Source: an uncultured Pelagibacteraceae bacterium (GTDB taxonomy: Bacteria > Pseudomonadota > Alphaproteobacteria > Pelagibacterales > Pelagibacteraceae). Taken from it: DNA of 64,000 nucleotides. The notes under the pieces are model-generated. The model had not been told where the DNA came from. It searched no databases and saw only the letters and a program-made list of their open reading frames with translations. Positions 9,267 to 19,362 of this stretch are shown here, in pieces; positions within the stretch are counted from its first letter, which is position 1; every line of letters begins with the position of its first letter. A program made the position numbers and the translations under genes. The stretch is taken from the NCBI GenBank assembly GCA_902586025.1, contig CACIFV010000004.1, positions 1-64,000 of the forward strand, given 5' to 3'.

Positions 9267-11852
9267 TAAAAGATTTCTCTCAGTTTTGAGTTTATTGTTT
9301 TCTTTGATTAATTGAATAATCATTTCTTTCATTATTCTATTCTCTTCAACTGCTCTACCAGTTATCTCAGCCAATCTTTCATTTTCTTTAGCTAATTGTA
9401 ATTGATCAAATAATTTTTCTAGTTCTGGATCAATAGGTAGACCCTCTATTTTTTTGCTAATATTATTTTGAATTACTTTTGTTAATGAAATACTTACTTG
9501 GCTGTCTTTAAGTCCATTTTGTTCATTAAACTCTAGATTAAAGTTTAGGCCAAAATTATTAGTATTTTTGCTGATATTTAAACCAGCTTTTACTGCTAAA
9601 TCATCATTCATATAATGGGCCATGTCTTTTCTTTCACCGTCTGCAAAAATGTCAATTTTTTCACTCAAAGTTTGATTTAAAGATAGGCCTGTATATGGCT
9701 TAAGAACGAAGCCATTTTCAAAAGATTTTGAATACTCAACATTAAATCCACCTGATAATACTTGATCTACCGCATCATCAACAGAAAGATCTCCATCTGT
9801 AAAAGATGTTAAGTAAGTTGGAAGTCTTCTTAGACCATATTTACCATCCACTTCAATATTTAAACTTTGACTATCATCAATTTCTATTTCTTTAGATGCT
9901 TTGTAATTTACAGCAGCGAACTGACCTAGATTTTCTTTTGAAATAGTTTGTTTTGTTTCAGTTTCAAGGTCTAAATATTTATTTTGAGTTAACCCAAAAA
10001 TTGAAACTACAGAAAATTTAAATTTCTCGTAATCGATTTCCTTTTTTAGACCAATAGCTAAATTTTCACTATCTAAAGCTTCGCCATTATTAAATTTTGC
10101 TTGTTGACTAGAATAACTTAAAAACGGTTTAAAATTGTCATTTTCAATTTTAAAATCTCCAGTAACTCCTGTTGTTTCATTTTTATAAATATTGTCTCTT
10201 TTTTTTACAGAATAATATCCGCTAGATTTTTTTTCTTCTGAAACTGAATTAAAAATATCATTTAAATTAGATAAAAATATTTCCGATCTATATTTTTTAT
10301 TATGGCTATCAATATCTAAATCTTCACCATAAACATATAAAAAACCATTAGTTTCTGAATTATCTGCGTCTGGATCACTATTACTATCTAATATTTCATA
10401 GTTATCGTTTCCACAAAGATTATTTGTGATAACCATATTTGTTTTGTTATGAATCTCTATTTTTTGATCTTTTGAAATACTGCAATCTAATGTCATTGTT
10501 GTCGATGAATCATTTAGATTAATCTCACCAATATATGTGCCTTCATCTTTGGTAACTATATTTATACCCGTGTTTGAAGAATTAAGCATTTTTATAGAGT
10601 CATCAGATCCAGAAATTGTACCATAATTATTTATCGTAATATTAAACATTGGGTTGGCATTTTTTCCGATACCAATTCCATCTGCTAAAGAACCTGATGT
10701 TGCACTAATCGTGCCATAATTGTTTAAAGTATTATTTACTCTGTTGGTTCCATCATTTTCATACACTAGTCCATATCCTGAATTAGAGCTTGCAGAAATG
10801 GTTCCATGATTTGTTATCGTAGAATTATCTACATTTGAAGATTGCATTCCATGATCAACCCCAGATATAGTGCCTGTATTAGTAACAACGGTCCCGTCGG
10901 TTGAACTTATATTTAAACCTGAATTATCAGTAGTGGCAGTTATTGTTCCAGAATTTGTTACACTAATATTATCACCATTTGAAATTACTACAGCGTTATT
11001 TCCAGATGTCATTGTTCCGGTATTATTAAAAGTAACATCCGAGCAAGTTTTACAGTAAAATGCACTCTTACTTGTTGCAGTCATTGTTCCATTATTAGTA
11101 AAATTGATATCTTCAGATTGTTCAGTATTAACTACGTGTCTGTCAGCACTTTCAATTGTTGCTCCTTTATAATTAATGATTTCAAAATCTACTAAATGAA
11201 AACCTTTAATTGGACTATCACCTTCATCTGTTGTTTTAATAATTCCACCGTCATAGTTATAAATTTTAATACCTTTGCTCCTGTGAACACCTGAACTTCC
11301 TGAACCTAACCAAATTGTTTCATGAGTAGAGGTAATGGTTCCATGATTATGTAGTGTTAGACCAACACCATTAGATTGACCAGATAAATCTGAATGGCAA
11401 TTAGTACCATTAAAATGGCAGTTACCAACGTTTTTTCCATAAATTGCGGTATTTCCGTCAGCACTTATTGTTGCCCCTGCATTATTAGTAATTACAACAT
11501 TTTCTGCATAATTTAATATTACACCATATTTATTATCTGAGTTGATTGTTCCGTTATTTGTAATTGTTGTATTTAAAGATGACTCAGCATTTATTGCAAT
11601 TTGTTTACTAGTTCCATCTTCTGTTTCAATTGTTCCATCATTAGTAATTTGAACTCCACTTATATCTTCGAGATCGACTGCCTTATTATCATTGTAAGTA
11701 ATTGAACCAGCAGAAGTAACATTTAAAATATCATCATCTGCACATGCTAATTGATTAGTTGATGCACTAGCAATCGTTGTTAAACAAGGACCGGCATAAC
11801 TCAAAGAACTAAATAAAAAGAATAAGATTATACTTAGTAAAATCTTTTTCAT
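9255..11852 (-). CDS. Autotransporter-like repeat adhesin with C-terminal beta-strand region and coiled-coil tail
   Basis: Signal peptide MKKILLSIILFFLFSSLSYAGP; many TNNGTI/NHGTI/NYGTI repeats; barrel-like strands; Lys/Glu-rich heptad-like C-terminus. Confidence 0.75.
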   Translation of the reverse strand: MKKILLSIILFFLFSSLSYAGPCLTTIASASTNQLACADDDILNVTSAGSITYNDNKAVDLEDISGVQITNDGTIETEDGTSKQIAINAESSLNTTITNNGTINSDNKYGVILNYAENVVITNNAGATISADGNTAIYGKNVGNCHFNGTNCHSDLSGQSNGVGLTLHNHGTITSTHETIWLGSGSSGVHRSKGIKIYNYDGGIIKTTDEGDSPIKGFHLVDFEIINYKGATIESADRHVVNTEQSEDINFTNNGTMTATSKSAFYCKTCSDVTFNNTGTMTSGNNAVVISNGDNISVTNSGTITATTDNSGLNISSTDGTVVTNTGTISGVDHGMQSSNVDNSTITNHGTISASSNSGYGLVYENDGTNRVNNTLNNYGTISATSGSLADGIGIGKNANPMFNITINNYGTISGSDDSIKMLNSSNTGINIVTKDEGTYIGEINLNDSSTTMTLDCSISKDQKIEIHNKTNMVITNNLCGNDNYEILDSNSDPDADNSETNGFLYVYGEDLDIDSHNKKYRSEIFLSNLNDIFNSVSEEKKSSGYYSVKKRDNIYKNETTGVTGDFKIENDNFKPFLSYSSQQAKFNNGEALDSENLAIGLKKEIDYEKFKFSVVSIFGLTQNKYLDLETETKQTISKENLGQFAAVNYKASKEIEIDDSQSLNIEVDGKYGLRRLPTYLTSFTDGDLSVDDAVDQVLSGGFNVEYSKSFENGFVLKPYTGLSLNQTLSEKIDIFADGERKDMAHYMNDDLAVKAGLNISKNTNNFGLNFNLEFNEQNGLKDSQVSISLTKVIQNNISKKIEGLPIDPELEKLFDQLQLAKENERLAEITGRAVEENRIMKEMIIQLIKENNKLKTERNLLLKN
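10560..11690 (-). repeat. Degenerate beta-helix-type protein repeats (xNxGTIsa) in the 9255-11852 ORF
   Basis: Recurring ITNNGTIN, LHNHGTIT, FTNNGTMT, VTNSGTIT, VTNTGTIS, ITNHGTIS, LNNYGTIS, INNYGTIS. Confidence 0.75.
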
Positions 11853-11865
11853 AAATTTTTATTGA

Positions 11866-14800
11866 TTAATAGTTATGTCTCCAAGAACTTCTATATATTC
11901 CAGTTTGACCTTGTCCTGCTTGAAGAGTTACTAAATCTTTTTTGTTACCTGTAGATTGTCCAGCAATGTTTGCAAATAATTTATCGGCAAATACTACAAT
12001 TTTAGATAAAACACCTTGTCCAACATAAGCACATTTATTTGATTTACCCATAGTTTGATTTAATTGAGAAGAAGTATTAGTTCCACACTCATCATCAACG
12101 CCACAAATATATGCATTACCCAAGCTACATTTGTTAACTGATTTTGTTGGCTCATAAACTGGGAAGTAAGCGGTTCCTTTATATACAGTTGGCTCTGCTG
12201 TTATTTTTGCATAATCTTTAAGAACAATGTACCAACCTTTATCTGCATTTTGAGGACATTTAAATCCAGTAGTATCATTTGTTGTATCTTTACACTTAGT
12301 GATATCATCAGCTTTTGTTGGTTTAGCGATATCTCTATAGAAAGGATAGTCTTTATCTTTAATTCCCAAAAGATAATTTGATACTCCAGATGTTGTATCA
12401 TTAATCCTTTCATAGTCTCCTGTTCCTGCAAACAACCATAATTCATTTGTTGTACCACCTATTGTAGCATCCATGGAATGGTACATGTATCTTCCATTAG
12501 TTTTAGTTGAACCAGCGGTAAATAAAGTCGTACTATCAAAAATTTTAACTGCATTCCCATTACCATCATCTGATAAGTTTGATAAATTAAATTTAGTCAT
12601 TTTACCTTCAAGGTCACTTAAATATAATAAACCTCCAGTAAATGTAATTCCAGTTGCAGTATCTGGTGTAATTAAAACAGGAGATCCTGGTGTTGAATTA
12701 ACGATATCACTTGATGCTAAATCTTCTATTTCAATTACTTTGTAAAGACTTCCGGGATTAGTATCATCTTCTAAATTGATTATTGTTAAGTTTGAACCAA
12801 CACCTTCAAATTGTGTTCCATATCCTCCACCCATTGCCGCAACATAAACATCATCTTCTATGTTTGTATCACCAGCACCGTTATTTGGAATTCTAAATAT
12901 TCTTGGGTCAGACCATGTTTCTCCTAACAAACTGTAGTCGTACATATCATGTGGAGCTTGAACGCCAGTTGCTTTAGCTCCTGATTTAATAGTAAATCCT
13001 ACTTCTGATGAGTCTATATCCGGATGAGCTGAATATTTTATAGCTTGTGCAAAGTTTATAATAGTATCACCAGCAGAATCAGTGCTTACTGTAAAATTAG
13101 TATAATTCTTACCATTTTTAATAATGGTTATATCGTTCTTAGATATTCCTTGGACTGGAAAAGTCCAAGATTTTCCTTCATAACAATAATTATCCTCATT
13201 ATTTGCACATTTTTTCTTGCTAGCATCAACTCCAGAACCATTAAAGTCATCATTATAATTATCCGCAACTTTTATTGATTGTCCCATTGCAGCTAGAGAA
13301 TAAGATCTAGAAATATAATCAAATGTTGAGACAACTTGATTATGATCCATTCTGTAAATTCTATTATTAATAATATCATTATATATAGAGTACAGGTGCA
13401 GAGGCTTTAGAGGTTTGGTTACATCAAGTACACTAAATCCAGCACCACCCCTTCCATAAGGAACAAATAAAATAGTGTGCCATTTCTTTGCAGTATCGAG
13501 TGGGCTCTTAAAATACATGTCATGCACTACAATTGATCCATCGACACCAAATATTGCATTAGTTCCACCTGCTCCTGCAATATTTAAACTTTTATTCATA
13601 ACATTTGGTAAGTTAGGAGCTAATAATGGTGGCACAAATCCCCATTCTTCTTTACCAGTTTTAGCATCAAATGCATGGAGTACTCCACTGTTCGATCCAG
13701 CATATATAATTTCTTTTCTATTAAATTGTGAAGCTGCCCAAGCATCATAACCTTTTAATTTTCTGAAGTATGCTTCTTGGTTTGTTGAAACAAATGCAGT
13801 TTCTGCAGATGGTGCTCCAACTACAACCAATTGAGAGTGATATATGTCTCCCAAAGGATTTTTTCTTGTTTCCGTTAAATTACAATCTCCATCGTAATCA
13901 AAGTAATCTTTTCCTCTTATGAAATTTACTAAACCTTTTAGATCATCAGTGGTTCCATCAATTACTCCAGGTGAATTAGCACATCTTCTGTTGTTAGTAG
14001 ATCCATCAGCGTTGTTACTATCTCTATGATAATCTAAAATATCATTTGCATAAATTGCAATTAAATTTCCAATTGCAGTTGCGTTAGAGTCTCTAAAATT
14101 ATTGTAATCTGCTTTGTAATCTGTAGTTGGAATTACACTCCATATTTTTCGTTTATCTGGCGCTGGCATTTGATCAACTGCCGACCAATTCCCTTTATCT
14201 TTTGTATCAAGTGAACCATCTGGGTTTATTTTTGTTCTAGTAATAGTTCCAGCCCATTCTTTGTTTTGTCTATAATCAAATTGTGCTTGGTACATAGATC
14301 CACCTTGCTCAATTGTGGCTGTAATTGCAGGTGCTGTAAATGAAAGTTTTGATGCAATGATTTGTGAAATAGCAGCTTTTAATTGGACTTTTAAAGACTC
14401 TGCAGTTGTAGCAACAATAGCTTTATTTGTGCCACCAGCATTTGCCAATTGATTAAAATTTCTAAGTCCACTGTTACTTATTCCTGTTCCAAAAGCTACA
14501 GTGAAAGTTTTAATTTTATGCTGTTGATATAAATTTCTGGCTTTAGACATTGCTCTACTATGATTGTACCAATCTCCATCTCCGATCACTAATACATAGC
14601 TATTCTGACAAGGGGAATTTTTATCAACAGGAGTGTAAGTATTATGTAAATAATATTGTTGTGCGATCTTCATAAATGCATCAGCATCAGTCCCACCTCC
14701 AGGATTTACAGAATTAATCATTTTAGCAATTGCAGCTGCTCCGCCTTTATATATTGGAACTTTCAAGCAATTATAATTGTTACATGGAGAAGCATTTCCA

Positions 14801-15993
14801 GTTCCTGTCTTTATATTTCCTCCACTCCACCGAGAAAAACCAGCAGTTCCATGTGCCCAATAAGCAAATCCATAGTCTACTCCAGATGTTAAAGAAGCAT
14901 CAGTTACCAACGATTTTATAGCAGCATGTGCTGCCTGCATCCTAGTTGTTGGAGCCCCTCCAAAATTTTGTATCCATGTTCCATTTGAATCGAAAACTTG
15001 AACTGAACCTTTGTTTAAGTCTGCCGCTAGCAATCTATTATTTCCATCATCCCATCCCAATCCCCAAGGATAGTAAAAATAAGTTGCAGATGCAGAGCTG
15101 TTTGCTCTACTTCTACTGCCAAATCTAGTTGTTGAACTTATAGACGTAAGATTACTATTCATCGTCAATTTTTCCATTCGGCTGTTGTTCCAAGAAAGTG
15201 TCCATAATTCTTGGTTATTATTAGGATTGAACTGAAGACCAGTGTAATATCCAGAATTATAACGCATACTTGATATTCCACTTGTATTTGGACATCTATG
15301 ATTGTTTGAACTTAATTGAAACGTATATAAATAATTGTTTCTCGAGTAGACTATTTTATTGCCAGAAATTGCAGCACCAAATGAATAAGCCATATTGATG
15401 TTTGTACTACAATTATAAATCGTTCCAGTCGAAAGATTGATTGTCTTATATCCCCAAGAACCACCTACATATAAGTAACCTGTACTTTTATCTATTGTCA
15501 TGTTGTATGGATAAATACCAAGGGAGTATTTCTTCAAACATCTACCATCACTTGCTCTTATTGCTACGATTGCTCTTTCATAATATGCAGTTGTGTAATA
15601 GACGTCGTTATAAGTTTCTCCACTATATGAGTAAGATGTTCTGCAATTTGAATTTCCTTCATATCTTCTATTCCCTTTTCCAGAAACACCTTTGTTTCCA
15701 AATCCTGTATCAAGTGTTTTAGAACCATAAAGAAATTTTTTTACACCATCTCTGTTATATTGTGATACCAGAACATCACCATTACTGTCAGCATCAGTAT
15801 CGTATGGATAACGCATACTTGCAGTACCACCACTCATTCTCCATCCCATACTTCCAGATTTATCCAACATAATTAAAACGTTGGCAGGCACATCACCAAT
15901 ACCAGATCCTGGTGGAAGTGCTTTTGTAAAAGCTTGATTAGATAACGCAAATAAAAATAAAATAATTGAATAAATTAAATTTTTAATTTTCAT
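11866..15993 (-). CDS. pilY1: PilY1-like type IV pilus tip/assembly protein with VWA domain
   Basis: VWA MIDAS LDKSGSM near N-terminus, later GGGTDADAF and VIGDGDWYN; PilY1 C-terminal propeller region (IIYAGSNSGVLHAFDAKTGKEEWGFVPP...); lies downstream of minor pilins. Confidence 0.9.
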   Translation of the reverse strand: MKIKNLIYSIILFLFALSNQAFTKALPPGSGIGDVPANVLIMLDKSGSMGWRMSGGTASMRYPYDTDADSNGDVLVSQYNRDGVKKFLYGSKTLDTGFGNKGVSGKGNRRYEGNSNCRTSYSYSGETYNDVYYTTAYYERAIVAIRASDGRCLKKYSLGIYPYNMTIDKSTGYLYVGGSWGYKTINLSTGTIYNCSTNINMAYSFGAAISGNKIVYSRNNYLYTFQLSSNNHRCPNTSGISSMRYNSGYYTGLQFNPNNNQELWTLSWNNSRMEKLTMNSNLTSISSTTRFGSRSRANSSASATYFYYPWGLGWDDGNNRLLAADLNKGSVQVFDSNGTWIQNFGGAPTTRMQAAHAAIKSLVTDASLTSGVDYGFAYWAHGTAGFSRWSGGNIKTGTGNASPCNNYNCLKVPIYKGGAAAIAKMINSVNPGGGTDADAFMKIAQQYYLHNTYTPVDKNSPCQNSYVLVIGDGDWYNHSRAMSKARNLYQQHKIKTFTVAFGTGISNSGLRNFNQLANAGGTNKAIVATTAESLKVQLKAAISQIIASKLSFTAPAITATIEQGGSMYQAQFDYRQNKEWAGTITRTKINPDGSLDTKDKGNWSAVDQMPAPDKRKIWSVIPTTDYKADYNNFRDSNATAIGNLIAIYANDILDYHRDSNNADGSTNNRRCANSPGVIDGTTDDLKGLVNFIRGKDYFDYDGDCNLTETRKNPLGDIYHSQLVVVGAPSAETAFVSTNQEAYFRKLKGYDAWAASQFNRKEIIYAGSNSGVLHAFDAKTGKEEWGFVPPLLAPNLPNVMNKSLNIAGAGGTNAIFGVDGSIVVHDMYFKSPLDTAKKWHTILFVPYGRGGAGFSVLDVTKPLKPLHLYSIYNDIINNRIYRMDHNQVVSTFDYISRSYSLAAMGQSIKVADNYNDDFNGSGVDASKKKCANNEDNYCYEGKSWTFPVQGISKNDITIIKNGKNYTNFTVSTDSAGDTIINFAQAIKYSAHPDIDSSEVGFTIKSGAKATGVQAPHDMYDYSLLGETWSDPRIFRIPNNGAGDTNIEDDVYVAAMGGGYGTQFEGVGSNLTIINLEDDTNPGSLYKVIEIEDLASSDIVNSTPGSPVLITPDTATGITFTGGLLYLSDLEGKMTKFNLSNLSDDGNGNAVKIFDSTTLFTAGSTKTNGRYMYHSMDATIGGTTNELWLFAGTGDYERINDTTSGVSNYLLGIKDKDYPFYRDIAKPTKADDITKCKDTTNDTTGFKCPQNADKGWYIVLKDYAKITAEPTVYKGTAYFPVYEPTKSVNKCSLGNAYICGVDDECGTNTSSQLNQTMGKSNKCAYVGQGVLSKIVVFADKLFANIAGQSTGNKKDLVTLQAGQGQTGIYRSSWRHNY

Positions 15994-16529
15994 TGACTAT
16001 CCTTCATTATTTGCATTTCCATGTCCTGCATATATTTCATCAATTTTTCATCTAATTTAGGAGTTGAGATATATATTTGTTCATCAATAACTCCTTGGTC
16101 ATTAGGAATACGTTGATAAACTATAAATTTATTTGATTTGTCTACTATCTCATAACCAGTAAATGATTTGGGATTTTGTGTCGTATCAAATTGACCATAA
16201 TTTTTCTTCATATAATTCATCAAAGTGAGTTTTTCAGAAACAGAGTTTGTATCATCATTTAGAGCAATTAAATTAATTGCGATTAATTCGTCGTTTAAAA
16301 ATTTGTATTCGACAGCTATATCTTTTAAATTTTGTTCTGGACAAATGTCTTCAGCTAATATTCCATAAAAATCTAAATTTCCATATTCTCCAGGCAATGG
16401 TGCACCAACAATTTCCTTTGATTCAAACTCTGCTCTTTTAATTCCAAGCTCAGCTTTAAAGTTACACGCAGAATAAGAATAAGTAATAGATAAAGTTAAA
16501 ATTAATATTATTTTAGTTATTAATTTCAT
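15990..16529 (-). CDS. Small secreted protein of unknown function encoded between pilX and pilY1
   Basis: Signal peptide MKLITKIILILTLSITYSYSACNF; 4-bp overlap with pilY1 start. Confidence 0.7.
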   Translation of the reverse strand: MKLITKIILILTLSITYSYSACNFKAELGIKRAEFESKEIVGAPLPGEYGNLDFYGILAEDICPEQNLKDIAVEYKFLNDELIAINLIALNDDTNSVSEKLTLMNYMKKNYGQFDTTQNPKSFTGYEIVDKSNKFIVYQRIPNDQGVIDEQIYISTPKLDEKLMKYMQDMEMQIMKDSQ

Positions 16530-16588
16530 AAATTAATTATACCTTATTTTTAAAAATAGTTTCTCTTCAAGAACCAATTTAGACATAT

Positions 16589-17272
16589 TTATTTTGGAAG
16601 CACAACAACACTTTCAAGCGCAACTACCATTGGATCTTTCTCTTTTTTAATGCCACACCCATAAACTCTATAAGCCATACCGTCATTTCCTGTGTTATTT
16701 GCTCCTTTTTTAACACTAGAACCCGAACCTCTATAAGGAGCTGATCCAATTCTAGTTACAAAAAATTGATAATAATATTTTAATAATTTTTGGGCCTCTT
16801 CTTTTTCAACTGTGCCTCCTTTTGATGAAAAACTATCTCTTATTATTACCCCAAAGTTCCAGCTTTCTGCTGTCACAACTTTAAGATTATCTTTATCTAT
16901 CTCAGAAAATGAATTGTAACAGATAGTACTTGGACTTAAATAATCATCTCTTCCAATCGACCTTGAGTTATAATTTTTTTGAGTCATATTTCCAGTGTAC
17001 TTAGATGTTTGATTTGCTGGCAAATTTCTTTTTGCTGTATCTCTTTTATGACTAGAAGTATTCCAAGGTCCAAGGAACTGATTAAGTATATAACGCTCAC
17101 CTTCTATTAAAGCAGTTTCAGCAACATAAAAAGTTTGTTGGTAATCTTCACTTCTATTATTACTTTGATGATCACCTGCTGAGATAACTATTAATGCACC
17201 ACCCATCAAAGACATAACCAGCATTAATACTAACGATAAAACTAATGCAAAACCTTTTTCATTTTTTCTCAT
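16589..17272 (-). CDS. pilX: PilX-like minor pilin assembly protein
   Basis: MRKNEKGFALVLSLVLMLVMSLMGGALIVISAGDHQSNNRSEDYQQTFYVAETALIEGE is the PilX N-terminal pattern. Confidence 0.85.
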   Translation of the reverse strand: MRKNEKGFALVLSLVLMLVMSLMGGALIVISAGDHQSNNRSEDYQQTFYVAETALIEGERYILNQFLGPWNTSSHKRDTAKRNLPANQTSKYTGNMTQKNYNSRSIGRDDYLSPSTICYNSFSEIDKDNLKVVTAESWNFGVIIRDSFSSKGGTVEKEEAQKLLKYYYQFFVTRIGSAPYRGSGSSVKKGANNTGNDGMAYRVYGCGIKKEKDPMVVALESVVVLPK

Positions 17273-18111
17273 TATTGTATACCTAAATTTCTAGCATGAG
17301 CTGTTACAACAATACTTTCTCTCAAGTATCTATCTGTCTTAACTTTTTTTCTAGTTGGATCATTTAATGTTTCTTGAAATCTTGCTTTAATATTTCTAAA
17401 AAAGTTTTTTGTTGATCTAACAGTTAAGGCGATATCAATTGTTTTAATTTTATATAATTTACTTTTTGTTGCATTCGTTGGTGTTGGAGGAGGATTTATT
17501 ATTTTTCCTTCCTCATCGATAGGTATGAATACTAAGTCTTCAATATAATCTGCGATGAGTTGTTTCTTATATGTTGCATCAACTCCGTCTGTTTCAGGAT
17601 TTTTCCAGTTATTAGCAGTCTTGTCCCAAATAACTTTAGTTTTATAAATTGCAAAAGCATCTATTGGAGGTTTTTTACCACCAGGTAAAGGTTTGGCATT
17701 TTTATTAGGCAATTTTGATTTTTCGCAATGATATGTAATTTTATATCTTTGATAAACATATTTTGGAGTTTTGTTTTTATTATAATCAACATCGCCATAC
17801 ACAATATCAATTTTATCACAGTCATTATTAAAATTTGATGACTTTGTTATTATTATGGGAGCATGTTGATTATTTGTTTTAACATTATCACCATAATATT
17901 TGTAACCTGCATTTCTAATATCCCTCATCATCATTCCAATAACATCTCTTCCTTGACTTGATATTTTTGCTCTATCTGTTACTTGAGAGTAAGAATTATT
18001 TACAACGTTGTACGAAGTAAACATTGCTGCCATCATTACTACAGAAATTACAATACCAATTAAAATTTCAATTAAGGTAACACCAGAAATTTTACTTAAT
18101 TTTTTTCTCAT
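17272..18111 (-). CDS. pilW: PilW-like minor pilin
   Basis: ISGVTLIEILIGIVISVVMMAAMFTSYNVVNNSYSQVTDRA; position between pilV and pilX. Confidence 0.82.
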   Translation of the reverse strand: MRKKLSKISGVTLIEILIGIVISVVMMAAMFTSYNVVNNSYSQVTDRAKISSQGRDVIGMMMRDIRNAGYKYYGDNVKTNNQHAPIIITKSSNFNNDCDKIDIVYGDVDYNKNKTPKYVYQRYKITYHCEKSKLPNKNAKPLPGGKKPPIDAFAIYKTKVIWDKTANNWKNPETDGVDATYKKQLIADYIEDLVFIPIDEEGKIINPPPTPTNATKSKLYKIKTIDIALTVRSTKNFFRNIKARFQETLNDPTRKKVKTDRYLRESIVVTAHARNLGIQ

Positions 18112-18728
18112 TATTTAATTTGGAAATATAAATATTTTTTCTTTGGCTTTGCATTTCCAGATGCATCAATACGCCCAGTACTTACATTAACTTCCATTCT
18201 ACCAAGTACCCACTGATCATATATACCTGTACCGTTATAGTTTTTATTATTATTATAAGTGCAACTGTTGCCTGCCGCCGCATTGTTGCAGATATCATAA
18301 ACTTTCAGTGCTTTTCTATTCTGAGTCCCTTTACATTTTAGTCTTCTCTTTGAAAATCTATTATCCCATTTGTATTTTTTAGCATCTAAAGTATTTGTGA
18401 AGGTTTTAGAGGATGATGATCCAGTATTACAACTTGCAGAATTCCAGGATGCTTTACCTTTTTTTTCTTCAGACACTAAATAATCAACAAAAGATACTTT
18501 GCTTGTAGGAGAAGTTGAGTTTTTTTCTGAAATAAGGTCTTCAGCAACCATTGATATAAGCAAATTTGACTTTGTTCTTTCTCCTGATACGTCAATAGAT
18601 CGTACAGAATATTGAACCATCTGAAAAATAGCAACAAAACCAATACCGATTATAACTGTTGATACTAGAGCTTCTATAAGAGTTATTCCTTTCTGATTTT
18701 TAAAAAATTTACATCCTAGTCCAACCAT
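18111..18728 (-). CDS. pilV: PilV-like minor pilin
   Basis: QKGITLIEALVSTVIIGIGFVAIFQMVQYSVRS prepilin N-terminus; gene order. Confidence 0.82.
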   Translation of the reverse strand: MVGLGCKFFKNQKGITLIEALVSTVIIGIGFVAIFQMVQYSVRSIDVSGERTKSNLLISMVAEDLISEKNSTSPTSKVSFVDYLVSEEKKGKASWNSASCNTGSSSSKTFTNTLDAKKYKWDNRFSKRRLKCKGTQNRKALKVYDICNNAAAGNSCTYNNNKNYNGTGIYDQWVLGRMEVNVSTGRIDASGNAKPKKKYLYFQIK

Positions 18729-19362
18729 TACGACTCCATTTAAATTTATTTACATTACCAAATCTTGTCCATTCAACTAAGTAGGCAGGTTTTTCTAATC
18801 CTTTAGCATTACTAATAGGGCACTTTCCACCATTTTTTTTAGCGTTATCAAATGTACACAATATAATATATTGATCAGTAGCATTTGAAGGTTCGTCTAA
18901 AGTAACTCTTAATTGGTTTTTGATTTTACCTAAGGTTTTGTAATGTGTTCCATTTTGAGAAAAACATATTGAGCTTTCCCTATCTAAGTGTGTAGCTACA
19001 TCATAAGTCTTGTTATCCACTTCAGAAGTCCAAAATGAACTTGATGTGTAACAATCCATTGGGTTGCCACTATTTAATCTATTAGTGTAAGCACTTCTAG
19101 ACAATCCTCTTGTTATAATTTGTGTTGAGTTACTACCATTAGGTTTGATGTAAACTTGCACAAAAGGAAGAGAGCCTCTTTGTGATTGAGTGTTAATTGA
19201 ATTAATCATATTAACAACTTTTTCAGTGGAAGCTCTTAACACTCTATCTTTGTTATAGTCCATAAAATTTGGAATACCAACAGCCGATACTATTGCTACA
19301 ATTGAGATAACAACTAGCAATTCGAGTAATGTAAAACCTTTAATGTTCTGATCTTGTAGCAC
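18709..19362 (-). CDS. fimT: FimT/GspH-like minor pilin
   Basis: NIKGFTLLELLVVISIVAIVSAVGIPNFMDYNKDRVLRASTEKVVNMINS prepilin N-terminus. Confidence 0.8.
   Translation of the reverse strand: MLQDQNIKGFTLLELLVVISIVAIVSAVGIPNFMDYNKDRVLRASTEKVVNMINSINTQSQRGSLPFVQVYIKPNGSNSTQIITRGLSRSAYTNRLNSGNPMDCYTSSSFWTSEVDNKTYDVATHLDRESSICFSQNGTHYKTLGKIKNQLRVTLDEPSNATDQYIILCTFDNAKKNGGKCPISNAKGLEKPAYLVEWTRFGNVNKFKWSRNGWTRM

Noticed and set aside
12201-15722. Several small ORFs on both strands inside pilY1
   Set aside because: All overlap the long, motif-supported PilY1 frame; none has a recognisable domain or SD context.
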